Origin: Roseicyclus sediminis
GTDB lineage: Bacteria > Pseudomonadota > Alphaproteobacteria > Rhodobacterales > Rhodobacteraceae
Direction of reading: 5' to 3'
Assembly: GCF_025515305.1 (NCBI RefSeq)
Contig: NZ_JAOPHT010000013.1
Span: forward strand, 1-64,000
Length of the DNA stretch: 64,000 bases
The translations under genes and the position numbers were made by a program. This document shows positions 54,854-63,230 of this stretch, piece after piece. How positions within the stretch are numbered: the stretch's first letter is position 1; the number at the start of each line of letters is the position of its first letter. Under the pieces are notes generated by a model that did not search any database, was not told where the DNA came from, and worked only from the letters and a program-made list of their open reading frames with translations.

Positions 54854-55908
54854 ATGCCCGCCCTCCCCTTCGGCACGCGCCAGAAGATCAGCACCGAGCC
54901 CAGCGTGGCGAGCGCCAGCAACGACAGGACCGTGGCCGGCGCGCCGAGGATCGCGGGCCCATTCAGGAAGAACAGGCGCAGCGCTACGATCTCGGCCAAC
55001 GCCGCGCCGACCGCGACCCAGAGGCCCCGCGCCTCCGCAAGCCACAGCCAGAACCGCAGGCGCGCGATCCCCCAGATCAGCGTCAGGGCAACGATGGCCA
55101 TGGCCAGCACGGCGAGCGTCGCACCCATCGGCCGGTCGTTGAGGTCGAAGATCTGCGCATAGATCATGTTCGCGATCATCGTGCCGCCTGACCCGCCGAC
55201 AAGCCTCGGGGTGACGTAGTCGCCCACTGTCGGGATCGACACGATGAGTATTGCGGCCAGCACGCCGGGCATGGCCAGCGGCAGGGTCACGCGCAGGAAG
55301 GTCATCGTCTTGCTCTCGCCGAGGTCGCGCGCGGCCTCCAGAAGGCTCCGGTCGATCTTCTCGAGGCTCACGAAGATCGGCAGGATCGCGAAGGGCGCGA
55401 AGGCATGCGCAAGCGTGATGACGACGGCATTGGCGTTGTAGAGGATGAACGAAAGCGGCTCGTCGATCAGGCCGAGCCCGATCAGCGATCCGTTCACCGG
55501 CCCGTCATAGGCGAGGATCACGCGCCAGAGGAAGACGCGGATCAGGTAGCTCGTCCAGAACGGGATGGTGATGAGGAAGAGCCAGAGCGATTTCTTTTCC
55601 GGCGCGACGTGAAACGAGATGAAATAGGCAACCGGGAAGGCGAGAACCACGGTGACGAGCGTCACCAGCGCCGAGATGCGAAGGGACCGCAGCATCAGTT
55701 CGCGATAGAGCGGATCCGAAAGCGCCTCGGCGTAGTTGGCCAGCGTGAAGGTCCGGTCGATCGTCAGGAAGTTCTGCGTCCAGAAGGAGAAGAGGACGAT
55801 CGTGGCCAGCGGCGCGGCGAGCAGCAGAAGCGCATAGACCAGCGGCGGCGAGACCATGATCAGGCCCTTGCCGCCTTCGCTTCTGAGCGCGCGCGTCAGT
55901 CCGTTCAT
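54850..55908 (-). CDS. potB: ABC transporter permease, PotB type, with extended C-terminus
   Basis: A 352-residue permease. Residues 1-285 match PotB with the EAA loop LEAARDLGESKTMTFLRVTL; residues about 286-352 add two more hydrophobic segments, making it some 60 residues longer than the usual 285-300. First gene of potB-potC-potA. No periplasmic binding protein gene is beside the cluster, which normally carries potD. Confidence 0.9.
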   Translation of the reverse strand: MNGLTRALRSEGGKGLIMVSPPLVYALLLLAAPLATIVLFSFWTQNFLTIDRTFTLANYAEALSDPLYRELMLRSLRISALVTLVTVVLAFPVAYFISFHVAPEKKSLWLFLITIPFWTSYLIRVFLWRVILAYDGPVNGSLIGLGLIDEPLSFILYNANAVVITLAHAFAPFAILPIFVSLEKIDRSLLEAARDLGESKTMTFLRVTLPLAMPGVLAAILIVSIPTVGDYVTPRLVGGSGGTMIANMIYAQIFDLNDRPMGATLAVLAMAIVALTLIWGIARLRFWLWLAEARGLWVAVGAALAEIVALRLFFLNGPAILGAPATVLSLLALATLGSVLIFWRVPKGRAGI

Positions 55909-56114
55909 GCGCTTCCCCCGGCCCTAGCGGGACACCGACCCCGGGCCGAACAGGCGCCCGCGAGGGCGAAGATTGCAACCATTGCCGCGCCGCCGCAAGA
56001 GGCTCCGTTGGGGGAGGCCTTCTTCGCCTGACATCGGTCGCGCGGCTTTTTTCCGAGCGGCGGGCCGCGCCGTCGAGCGTCGCAACACCCTCCTGGCCCC
56101 TTGGGGTCAGGCGG

Positions 56115-56999
56115 TCAGGCCTGGATCAGCAAGCGGGCGCCCGTTTCGCGGACGGCGCGGGTCAGCGGTTGCAGGATGCCCTTGGTCGCCCGCGAGACCT
56201 GCCAGGTCAGGTCCGAATAGTAGTGGTTGATCTCCGACATGAGCACCAGCCGCCCATCATCGACGAGCGGCCGGGCCATAAGATGCGGCAGCATCACCCA
56301 CCCCAGACCAGCCTCGGCCGCATCGGCCAGCGCGCGCGCATCGGCCACGAGGTGCGACGGCGGAATGATGTCCGAGCCCGAGGTTTCGGTCGCGAAACGG
56401 ACCTGCAGACGGTCGTGAAGGTTGTAGGCGAGGCTCGGAGCCCGCGAGAACACCTCGGGCGTCAATCCGTCCGAGAACCATTCCGCGTGAAAGGCGGGGC
56501 TGCAGACCGGCATGTACTGAAGCGCGCCGAGCGGGATGCCGTCGCAGCCCTGCACCACCTTCTGGCCCCAGGTGACCGCCGCGAGGACATCGCCACTGGC
56601 CAGAAGACGGCTGCCCTGCTCGGCATTGTCCACCTCGAGAACGAACAGGTAGTTCGGCAGACCGCGCAGCGCCTCCATGAACCATGTCGCCATCGTGTCG
56701 GGCGAAACCGCGATCGCCACCGTCAACCGATTGGGCCCGACATCGAGCGCAAGGCCTGTCAGCAGATCATGCTCCCGCCAGGCGACGTCCTGCGCGTATT
56801 GCCAGATCCGCCGCCCCTGGCGCGTCGGCCTGCAAGGCGCGGCGCGAACGACCAGAACGGCGCCGACACGCTCTTCCAGCAGGCGCACACGTTGCGACAG
56901 CGCCGACGCGGTAAGATTCAGGTGCTGCGCCGCGGCCTCGAAGCTGCCGGTTCGCAAAACGGCGGCCAGCGCCTCGACTTGCTTGAGATCCAGATGCAA
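56115..56999 (-). CDS. ArgP-like LysR-family regulator
   Basis: A 294-residue LysR regulator starting with TTG at 56999 (AAGGA upstream). The helix-turn-helix spans about residues 18-42 (GSFEAAAQHLNLTASALSQR), and the effector domain continues to the end. The pattern LDLKQVEALAAVLRTGSFEA is that of ArgP/IciA, which senses lysine and arginine and controls the argO/lysE exporter. No lysE-type gene is adjacent; the target may be the pot genes 206 bases downstream or the divergent small gene. Confidence 0.87.
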   Translation of the reverse strand: MHLDLKQVEALAAVLRTGSFEAAAQHLNLTASALSQRVRLLEERVGAVLVVRAAPCRPTRQGRRIWQYAQDVAWREHDLLTGLALDVGPNRLTVAIAVSPDTMATWFMEALRGLPNYLFVLEVDNAEQGSRLLASGDVLAAVTWGQKVVQGCDGIPLGALQYMPVCSPAFHAEWFSDGLTPEVFSRAPSLAYNLHDRLQVRFATETSGSDIIPPSHLVADARALADAAEAGLGWVMLPHLMARPLVDDGRLVLMSEINHYYSDLTWQVSRATKGILQPLTRAVRETGARLLIQA

Positions 57000-57137
57000 G
57001 CGACCGTTCCTTAAGTAGGTTAAGCAACGCTAAGTCGCCACAGGCATTGGAATGACCCTAGGGTGCCGTCATCAGGGTGGCAACGATATATCGCGCCACC
57101 TGAAATCCGCGTTACGGCCCACAATTACAAGGAGATA

Positions 57138-57362
57138 ATGATGGACCGTATCCTTTCGGCGAATTGGCTTATTCGGCAACAAAACCTGACCTTCGCCGAG
57201 TTCCGGCGCCACTTTACCCTGTCGACTGCCACCGACCACGAAATGGGCCGTCTCGACACGATGTGGCGCGAACGGCTCGAGGACATGGGGATCGCGCCTT
57301 GCACCGAGGCCAATTTCCGCACCAGTGGCGAGAGCGGTCCCATTCCTTGTGCAACCTCATGA
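57138..57362 (+). CDS. Small protein of 74 residues, unknown
   Basis: A 74-residue product behind an ideal ribosome binding site (AAGGAGATA, then ATGATG). It is soluble, with a helical N-terminal part and a Ser/Gly/Thr tail. No family recognised. It is divergent from the ArgP-like regulator, sharing a 138-base promoter region, so it may be its target. Confidence 0.65.
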   Translation: MMDRILSANWLIRQQNLTFAEFRRHFTLSTATDHEMGRLDTMWRERLEDMGIAPCTEANFRTSGESGPIPCATS

Positions 57363-57615
57363 CGATAGGTGCCGCGATCCCGATCTGATCGGGCACACGA
57401 ACCGGAGGTCTGCACCGCGACGCCGACCCTGCGCCTAATCCAGGACAACCGCGAGAATGTCCGGCCCCCTCTGTTTCGGGCCGTTCACCAAGCAAGCTGC
57501 CGGACAATACGAAGGTCCGCGAGGCTTGCGCCCCAATTCCTCGCGCCGACCGGCGCTTTTATCGGCCATGACGATCGAAATTCCCGTTCAAGCCTTACCT
57601 CTTCACGGGATAACT
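57363..57615 (+). other. Gene-free stretch ending in a terminator, possible sRNA
   Basis: No credible protein gene in about 250 bases between the 74-codon gene and a strong terminator. Short frames lack ribosome binding sites. It may be a long 3' untranslated region or a small RNA gene using the terminator at 57616. Confidence 0.4.
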
Positions 57616-57643
57616 GGCGGTTCCTTCGGGAACCGCCTTTTTT
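57616..57643 (+). terminator. Strong intrinsic terminator with TTCG tetraloop
   Basis: GGCGGTTCC, loop TTCG, GGAACCGCC and six T residues form a textbook plus-strand terminator. It lies 250 bases past the nearest upstream stop codon and points towards, and protects, the convergent small secreted gene. Confidence 0.92.
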
Positions 57644-57666
57644 CCTCGGTCACGCCGAATGAAATG

Positions 57667-57882
57667 TCAGATCGAATTCCTCGCTTCCGTCGGCTTCACC
57701 GGTGTCTTCGGTGAAAGCGCGCCTGCCGAAACCGGTGTCGGAAGCGGATCCTTCTTGGCCGGCGCCAGGGCAATGTCGGCCGGTTTCTCCGACGAGGTGG
57801 TCCACTCGATCGGCAGATTGCCGGCCGAAGCCGCGAAAGGCAGCGCTGCGGCAACGAAACAGGACAGGATCAAACGGGTCAT
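57667..57882 (-). CDS. Small secreted protein, unknown
   Basis: A 71-residue product starting MTRLIL at 57882, with GGGAG seven bases upstream. A signal peptide (residues 1-21, ending AASAG) is clear; the mature part is about 50 residues, Pro-, Lys- and Ala-rich, with no Cys. No family recognised. Confidence 0.65.
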   Translation of the reverse strand: MTRLILSCFVAAALPFAASAGNLPIEWTTSSEKPADIALAPAKKDPLPTPVSAGALSPKTPVKPTEARNSI

Positions 57883-58037
57883 GATCGGGTCTCCCTCTAT
57901 CATCGCAACGATTTAGTCGGGAGGCCGGGACAGAGGCCCGCACCTCCGCGCGGCGCGATATGGGAAACGTCCGGCGCGCAATGAAGCGGCGCTCACGCGG
58001 ATGTGAGCATGGTCGGCAAACCTTTGCGCACAAAGGA

Positions 58038-58063
58038 AAAGGGCCGCCCGAAGGCGGCCCTTT
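58038..58063 (-). terminator. Terminator of rplM-rpsI
   Basis: AAAGGGCCGCC, loop CGAA and GGCGGCCCTTT form an 11-bp stem 19 bases past the rpsI stop; on the minus strand the run TTTTCCTTTG follows. Confidence 0.88.
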
Positions 58064-58081
58064 CCGGGATACTGATCGCGA

Positions 58082-58579
58082 TCAGCGCTTCGAGAACTGG
58101 AAGCTACGACGCGCCTTGCGGCGGCCGAACTTCTTGCGTTCCACCACGCGGCTGTCGCGCGTCAGGAAGCCTGCCGCCTTGAGCGCGCCGCGGAGCGACG
58201 GCTCGTAGAGTTGCAGCGCCTTGGAGATGCCGTGCTTGACCGCACCGGCCTGGCCCGAGAGGCCGCCGCCCTTGACGGTCGCCATCACGTCGAACTGGTC
58301 CTCGACGCCGGCCACGGAGAACGGCTGACGCAGGATCATCTGCAGCACGGGACGGGCGAAATAGGCAGCCATTTCCTTGCCGTTCACGGTGACCTTGCCG
58401 GAGCCCGGTTTGATCCAGACGCGGGCGACCGCGTCCTTCCGCTTGCCGGTGGCGTAGGAGCGGCCCAGCGCGTCGCGCACCGGGGTGCGCGGGGTGTCGT
58501 CGAAAACGGCGGTCGCGGGCGCATCGGTCCCGTCCACGGCGCCCTTGAGCTCGTCGAGCGAAGTGAGAGTCTCGGCCAT
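58082..58579 (-). CDS. rpsI: 30S ribosomal protein S9
   Basis: A 165-residue S9. The C-terminal RNA-binding part has [17 protein letters not shown] and the terminal SFQFSKR, where the last Arg contacts the peptidyl tRNA. About 35 extra residues at the N-terminus are usual in alphaproteobacteria. It follows rplM after three bases, the conserved rplM-rpsI pair. Confidence 0.99.
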   Translation of the reverse strand: MAETLTSLDELKGAVDGTDAPATAVFDDTPRTPVRDALGRSYATGKRKDAVARVWIKPGSGKVTVNGKEMAAYFARPVLQMILRQPFSVAGVEDQFDVMATVKGGGLSGQAGAVKHGISKALQLYEPSLRGALKAAGFLTRDSRVVERKKFGRRKARRSFQFSKR

Positions 58580-58582
58580 GGG

Positions 58583-59044
58583 TTACCCTTCCCGCGTGTT
58601 CTTGGGGTTCATCGAACGGACGTCGAGCACGGTCGGCTTCTGCGCCTCGTGCGGATGCTCGGCACCTGCGTAGACACGCAGGTTGGTCATCTGCTGACGC
58701 GACAGGCGGTTGCCCGGAAGCATCCGCTTGACGGCCTGCATCACGACGCGCTCGGGGTGCGCGCCTTCCAGGATCTGGCCGGTGGTGCGCGACTTGATCC
58801 CGCCCGGATACCCGGTGTGCCAGTAGTTCGGCTTGTTGCGCTTGTTGCCCGTCACCTGCACCTTGTCGGCGTTGATGACGATGACGTTGTCGCCCATGTC
58901 CATGGAGGGGGTGAACGTCGGCTTGTGCTTGCCGCGCAGCCGCATGGCGATGATCGAGGCGAGACGGCCCAGAACGACGCCTTCCGCGTCGATCAGGATC
59001 CATTCCTTCTCGATGTCCGCCGGAGTGGCAGAGAAGGTTTTCAT
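58583..59044 (-). CDS. rplM: 50S ribosomal protein L13
   Basis: A 153-residue L13: [14 protein letters not shown]-like [46 protein letters not shown] and [12 protein letters not shown]. First gene of the rplM-rpsI operon; start preceded by GGAAGACC. A promoter and two AT-rich dyads lie upstream. Confidence 0.99.
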   Translation of the reverse strand: MKTFSATPADIEKEWILIDAEGVVLGRLASIIAMRLRGKHKPTFTPSMDMGDNVIVINADKVQVTGNKRNKPNYWHTGYPGGIKSRTTGQILEGAHPERVVMQAVKRMLPGNRLSRQQMTNLRVYAGAEHPHEAQKPTVLDVRSMNPKNTREG

Positions 59045-59134
59045 CTGGTCTTCCTTTCGGGGGCCGGGGGAACCGGCCGGAATGACGAAGGGGCGCGCGG
59101 ACGGGCCGGACGCGCCCCTTGGGTGGATGGCGGT

Positions 59135-59162
59135 GTTCTAAGCATTCCGCGCGCCGCGTCAA
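59135..59162 (-). promoter_or_regulatory. Promoter of rplM-rpsI
   Basis: On the minus strand TTGACG (59162-59157), 16 bases, TAGAAC (59140-59135), about 90 bases before the rplM start. This fits a strong vegetative promoter with a leader. Confidence 0.65.
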
Positions 59163-59191
59163 GCGGCACGATTTCCAGAAACCTGTTTCAT

Positions 59192-59225
59192 TTCAAATGT
59201 TTGAAGATAGGGTATTATTTTACCC
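59192..59225. repeat. Two short AT-rich dyads upstream of the rplM promoter
   Basis: TTCAAA-TG-TTTGAA (59192-59205) and GGGTA-TTATTT-TACCC (59210-59225) are adjacent perfect inverted repeats, 30-60 bases upstream of the predicted -35. They could be operators or an UP-like element. Unassigned. Confidence 0.4.
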
Positions 59226-59306
59226 CATGGTTTTTCCACCATCCGGAGGTGAAACGGCGCCGCGCGGTGCTCGCACGGCGCCACGGATGGCCGCAATCAC
59301 GGCGGA

Positions 59307-59663
59307 TCAGCCCTCGATCTTGCGCCGGAACAGCAGCCGTTCGGCCGTGTAGACGAGGATCGCGCCACCAACGGCCCCCACCGCCGCAATGCCCAGAAGC
59401 ACGATCACATCCACCGGCCCGCCGATATCGGCCAGGTGCGAATCCGTCATCGCCATGACGAACCAGACAGCCAGCACCGCGCCCACCGGCATGAAGAGTT
59501 GCGCGATCAGGAATTGCCGCATCCCCATCGTCCGGTCGCGGACGAGGACATAGAGGTAGGCGGCCGTGACGAGGAAAGCCGCCGCCACCATGGCCCAGAA
59601 GAGGCCGCGTCCGAAGATCTCCTCGAAGACCGCGATCATTGTCTGAAAGGTAAGGTCCTTCAT
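59307..59663 (-). CDS. DUF5368-type membrane protein beside sqr
   Basis: A 118-residue membrane protein with three hydrophobic segments (about residues 20-40, 53-72, 83-105). It follows the sulfide:quinone oxidoreductase gene after 13 bases and is probably co-transcribed. I recall such proteins as DUF5368 in Rhodobacteraceae; role unknown, perhaps anchoring or quinone handling for the oxidoreductase. Confidence 0.72.
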   Translation of the reverse strand: MKDLTFQTMIAVFEEIFGRGLFWAMVAAAFLVTAAYLYVLVRDRTMGMRQFLIAQLFMPVGAVLAVWFVMAMTDSHLADIGGPVDVIVLLGIAAVGAVGGAILVYTAERLLFRRKIEG

Positions 59664-59676
59664 CTCCGTCTCCTCC

Positions 59677-60993
59677 TCACGCGTCGCCGCGCAGCATGGC
59701 GTTGTAGGTGGCCTTGAGCGCGATCTCCTTCATCAGCCAGCTGATCCAGAGTTCCTCGAGCGGCGCGATGATGCCGGGGAAGGAGGGCGTCAGGTTGTTC
59801 TGGTAGTCGAACTCGATCAGCATCGCGCGTCCGATCCGGGTGATGAGCGGACAGGACGTGTAGCCGTTGTAGGTTTCGGTCCCCTCCCCGCCCTGGATGG
59901 TGGCGACGAGGTGATCCTCGACCACCGGCACCTGCCACTTGACGCTCGCCGCCGTCTTGCCCTTCGGCACGCCGGCCACGTCACCGACGGCCCAGATCTC
60001 GGGATAGCGCGCATGGCGCAGCGTCGCGGGATCGACCTCGGCCCAGCCCTGGTCGGTCCAGCGGTCGGCCCAGGCCAGCCCGCTGTCGAACATGAACTGC
60101 GGCGCGCGCTGTGGCGGAATGACGTGGAGATAGTCGTACTCCTCCTCCCGCGCGAAGCCGTCGGCATCGGTGAAGGTCGCGATCTTCCGTCCCGGATCAA
60201 TGGCTTGCAGCGTGTGGTTCATCCGCGTCTCGATCCCCCGGTCGCCGAACAGCATCCGCACCTTCTCGGCCACGATCGGCACACCGAAAAGCGCGCCCTG
60301 CGGTGCGGCATAGACGATCTCGGCCGCGCCTCGGTTGCCGGCGCGACGCAGGCGGTCATCGATCAGGAAGGTGTGCTTGAGCGGCGCGCCCGCGCATTTC
60401 ATCTCGGTCGCGGGCCGGGTGAACAGGCCCCTGCCCCCCTCCTCGACGAAGCGGCTCGCCGCCTCCCACGTCCGCGCGGCGTAGTCCGGCCCGGCATAGA
60501 GCGCGCCGATCCCGTCGCGGCCCACCATGTCGAGCGAGAAGCCCTCTATCGCGTCGTGGTCGAGAACGAGGCCCGGCGCCAGCACGAGGTAGTCGTAGGA
60601 CAGGCTCTCGCCGCCTTCGGTGTCGACGGTCCTGATCTCGGGATCGACCGCCGCGACCCGGTCGGGGATCAGCGTCACGCCGCGCGGCAGCCAGTCGGTG
60701 GTCTGGCTGACGACGTAGCCCGGCGGTTTCAGCCCGGCGGCGACGAGCGACAGGCCGGGCTGGTAGAGATGCTCGGCCCGCGGGTCGATCAGGGTGATCT
60801 GGGCCCCCTCGAGTCGCCGCACCAGCCGGTTGGCAAGCGCGGTGCCTGCGGCACCCGCCCCGATGATGACGATGCGCGCCGAGGTGGACACGGCCTGGGC
60901 GCGCGCGGTCTGGCCGGGCAGCGCCACGGCCGCCCCACCCGCCGCGGCCAGCGCCAGGAACGCGCGGCGATCGGTACGGAAATCCTCTTTCAT
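59677..60993 (-). CDS. sqr: Sulfide:quinone oxidoreductase, Tat-exported
   Basis: A 438-residue flavoprotein. The N-terminus has a twin-arginine signal (RRAFLALAAAGG, cleavage after about residue 33), so it acts in the periplasm. Rossmann motif IIGAGAAGTALA (44-55); redox cysteines Cys200 in KCAGAPLKHTF and Cys381 in GYTSCPLITRIG, the pattern of the SQR type related to mitochondrial SQOR rather than flavocytochrome c. It oxidises sulfide and reduces quinone. An FNR-like site and a dyad precede it. Confidence 0.87.
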   Translation of the reverse strand: MKEDFRTDRRAFLALAAAGGAAVALPGQTARAQAVSTSARIVIIGAGAAGTALANRLVRRLEGAQITLIDPRAEHLYQPGLSLVAAGLKPPGYVVSQTTDWLPRGVTLIPDRVAAVDPEIRTVDTEGGESLSYDYLVLAPGLVLDHDAIEGFSLDMVGRDGIGALYAGPDYAARTWEAASRFVEEGGRGLFTRPATEMKCAGAPLKHTFLIDDRLRRAGNRGAAEIVYAAPQGALFGVPIVAEKVRMLFGDRGIETRMNHTLQAIDPGRKIATFTDADGFAREEEYDYLHVIPPQRAPQFMFDSGLAWADRWTDQGWAEVDPATLRHARYPEIWAVGDVAGVPKGKTAASVKWQVPVVEDHLVATIQGGEGTETYNGYTSCPLITRIGRAMLIEFDYQNNLTPSFPGIIAPLEELWISWLMKEIALKATYNAMLRGDA

Positions 60994-61032
60994 GTCGGCT
61001 GCATCCCTTTCACTCGATTGCGGTCACGCGCG

Positions 61033-61056
61033 ATATAGTGAACATCGTCAATATAT
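61033..61056. promoter_or_regulatory. 24-bp operator-like dyad overlapping the sqr -10
   Basis: ATATA-n-TGA-n2-AT-n2-TCA-n-TATAT is an imperfect palindrome matching itself at 18 of 24 positions. It overlaps the predicted -10 of sqr (CTATAT on the minus strand). AT-rich palindromes over the -10 are known for the ArsR-type sulfide repressor BigR; that link is inference. Confidence 0.6.
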
Positions 61057-61060
61057 GCCC

Positions 61061-61074
61061 TTGACCTGGATCAA
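61061..61074. promoter_or_regulatory. FNR/CRP-family site upstream of sqr
   Basis: TTGAC-CTGG-ATCAA, a full FNR-type box (one change from TTGAT-N4-ATCAA). If it activates sqr at -41.5, the start site would be near 61026 and the -10 at 61038-61033, which reads CTATAT, so geometry fits class II activation. It lies 190 bases upstream of speD. Confidence 0.7.
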
Positions 61075-61152
61075 TCGGCCCCGCGTCACGGTCGCAGCGA
61101 AAAATAAATTTGCGAAATCCCGGATTTTTCCTTGATCCGACTCGGGTGCACC

Positions 61153-61218
61153 CTTAGGTCGCCGCCCACGAAACCGGGACCGATCCCAACCTCGGAGCTT
61201 CCGGGGGGGCGCTAAGGA
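61153..61218 (+). ncRNA. Dyad-rich putative 5' leader of speD
   Basis: CCTTAG (61153-61158) pairs with CTAAGG (61213-61218); CGCC (61161-61164) with GGCG (61209-61212); CCC (61166-61168) with GGG (61206-61208). Inside, GGGA/TCCC (61077-61080 offset: 61177-61180 and 61185-61188) closes a CCGA loop that can pair with TCGG at 61193-61196, making an H-type pseudoknot. It ends 38 bases before the speD ATG. Function as a regulatory RNA is inferred from pairing only. Confidence 0.4.
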
Positions 61219-61256
61219 CCCACCACATCAATCTGCTGGTAAGAAGGGGGAGCGCC

Positions 61257-61754
61257 ATGACCCGCGCCGACCTCTTCCAACTGGGGACTGGTCTGGAGAC
61301 AGGCGCCCATGCGGAAGACACCCGCAGCCCTTCGGCTGCACGTGACCTATTCGACGAGACCCGGGACGATCATTTCATCCGACGCGATGGAACCGTCTTC
61401 GCGGGCACGCACCTGATCATCGAGGTGGAGAACGGCACCGGCCTCGACGACGAGGACCGCATCGCACAGGCCTTCCGGGATTGCGTGACCGAATGCGGTG
61501 CCACGCTTCTGCACATCCACACGCACAAGTTCAGCCCGCAGGGCGTCTCGGGCGTGGCGGTGCTGGCCGAAAGCCACATCTCGGTCCACACCTGGCCCGA
61601 GATCGGCTATGGCGCGTTCGACGTCTTCATGTGCGGGGATGCCGACCCCTGGCGCGCGGTCGATGTCCTGAAACGGGCCTTCGTCACCGAGACGGTCCAC
61701 GTGAAGGAACTGCGCCGAGGCGAGGGGCTGGTCGCCGAAAGCGTCGCGGCCTGA
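61257..61754 (+). CDS. speD: S-adenosylmethionine decarboxylase, class 1
   Basis: A 165-residue prokaryotic SpeD proenzyme. Self-cleavage before the Ser in ESHISVHTWPE would create the pyruvoyl group; HIHTHKFSPQGVSGVAVL and GAFDVFMCGDADP are family blocks. The first 30-35 residues are an extra N-terminal extension. The ATG follows AAGGGGGAG. It provides decarboxylated SAM to SpeE, encoded 580 bases downstream on the same strand. Confidence 0.95.
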   Translation: MTRADLFQLGTGLETGAHAEDTRSPSAARDLFDETRDDHFIRRDGTVFAGTHLIIEVENGTGLDDEDRIAQAFRDCVTECGATLLHIHTHKFSPQGVSGVAVLAESHISVHTWPEIGYGAFDVFMCGDADPWRAVDVLKRAFVTETVHVKELRRGEGLVAESVAA

Positions 61755-61776
61755 GCCGCAAGGCTGGTCACGCGCC

Positions 61777-62220
61777 TCAGCGGAACGTGACCAGCCAGAC
61801 GCCGCAGATCACCATCGCCGCCCCGGCCAGCTTGCCGAGGCTGAGGTCCGTCGCCGGCACGCCCAACAGGCCGAAATGGCCGAAGATCATCCCGGCAAGC
61901 ACCTGCCCCGACACGAGCAGCACGAAGAAGGCGCCGACGCCGATGCGCGGGATCAGGAACGACGAACCGATGATGAGCCCCGCGCTCATGACGCCGGCGG
62001 TGAGCAGCAGCGGCGGCAGCCCCGCGATCCGCTGGAACTCCGCGGTCCGGGCGCCCGTGGCAAGCGCGATGGCGAGCGAGGAGACGAGCGCGACGGCGAA
62101 GAACGGAACGTTGGCCATGGGTCCCGAACCCAGGATGCGCGCAGTCTGGGTGACCATCGGCAGGTAGATGGAGATGATCGCGCCCATGGCGAGCGCAAGA
62201 AGTACGAGGGGGATCGTCAT
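61777..62220 (-). CDS. DMT-type (DUF606/YdcZ-like) membrane protein
   Basis: A 147-residue protein with about five transmembrane segments, of the YdcZ/DUF606 branch of the drug/metabolite transporter superfamily (half-size). The start MTIPL at 62220 has a GGGACCCC-poor leader but begins the first helix directly. It sits between speD and speE on the opposite strand. Substrate unknown; polyamine export is a guess from position only. Confidence 0.8.
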   Translation of the reverse strand: MTIPLVLLALAMGAIISIYLPMVTQTARILGSGPMANVPFFAVALVSSLAIALATGARTAEFQRIAGLPPLLLTAGVMSAGLIIGSSFLIPRIGVGAFFVLLVSGQVLAGMIFGHFGLLGVPATDLSLGKLAGAAMVICGVWLVTFR

Positions 62221-62332
62221 GGGGTCCCTTTCAGCCGGAGCGGGCGAGAATGCCCCGCGCAAGACCCAAGCACAATCGGCCAGGCCCTCATAGACGCGGC
62301 CTGAACCAGACCACGGAAAAGGAGCGGACGCG

Positions 62333-63178
62333 ATGGATGGATGGAGTGTCGAACGCCTGCACGCGGATCACGCGCAGGCCCTTCGCATGGCGGTGGAGCA
62401 CTACGACAGCGCGACGGATCACCAGCGCATCCGCGTGTTCGAGAACCCGACCTTCGGCAGGGTCATGACGCTCGACGGCGTGGTGCAGGTGACCGAGGCC
62501 GACAACTTCATCTACCACGAGATGCTGACCCATGTGCCAATCCTGGCGCACGGCGCCGTGCGTCGCGTCCTGATCGTTGGCGGCGGCGATGGTGGCATGG
62601 CCCGCGAGGCCCTGAAACACGAAGCCGTCGAACAGGTCACGATGGTCGAGATCGACGGCGCCGTGGTCGACTTCTGCCGCCAATACCTGCCGGGCATATC
62701 GGCGGGCGCCTTCGACGACCCGCGCCTCGACCTCGTCATCGCGGACGGGGCCGATTTCATGCGCCAGAACCGGGACGAGTACGACGTCATCATCGTGGAT
62801 TCGACCGACCCGGTGGGTCCGGGCGAGGTCCTGTTCACCGACAGCTTCTACGGACACGCGAAGGCGCGGCTGGCCGAAGGCGGCATCCTCGTCACGCAGA
62901 ACGGCGTGCCCTTCCTGCAGGGCGAGGAACTGGCCGGCACGATGCGGGCCTTCCGCGCGCTCTTCGCCGATCCGACCTGCTATCTCGCGACGGTGCCGAC
63001 CTATTCGGGCGGGCCGATGGCCTTCGGCTGGGGCACCGATGGCGATGCGCGGAAGGTGGATATCGGGACGCTGCGCGACCGTTTCGAGGCGTCCGGGATC
63101 GTGACGGACTACTACACCCCCGAGGTGCATCTCGGCGCCTTCGCGCTGCCGCCCTACATCGCGCGGCATCTGGGCTAG
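62333..63178 (+). CDS. speE: Spermidine synthase
   Basis: A 281-residue polyamine aminopropyltransferase. Dinucleotide-like motif VLIVGGGDGGMAREAL (about residues 80-95), YHEMLTHVPI, and the catalytic Asp in IIVDSTDPVGPGE (about 155-167). GGPMAFGWGTD is another family block. It transfers aminopropyl from decarboxylated SAM to putrescine. With speD it forms the spermidine branch, though interrupted by an antisense-oriented gene. Confidence 0.96.
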   Translation: MDGWSVERLHADHAQALRMAVEHYDSATDHQRIRVFENPTFGRVMTLDGVVQVTEADNFIYHEMLTHVPILAHGAVRRVLIVGGGDGGMAREALKHEAVEQVTMVEIDGAVVDFCRQYLPGISAGAFDDPRLDLVIADGADFMRQNRDEYDVIIVDSTDPVGPGEVLFTDSFYGHAKARLAEGGILVTQNGVPFLQGEELAGTMRAFRALFADPTCYLATVPTYSGGPMAFGWGTDGDARKVDIGTLRDRFEASGIVTDYYTPEVHLGAFALPPYIARHLG

Positions 63179-63230
63179 AGGCCGGCTTCCCAGCGGAAAA
63201 CGGGCCGGAGACGCAGGCGGTTCCGGCGCC

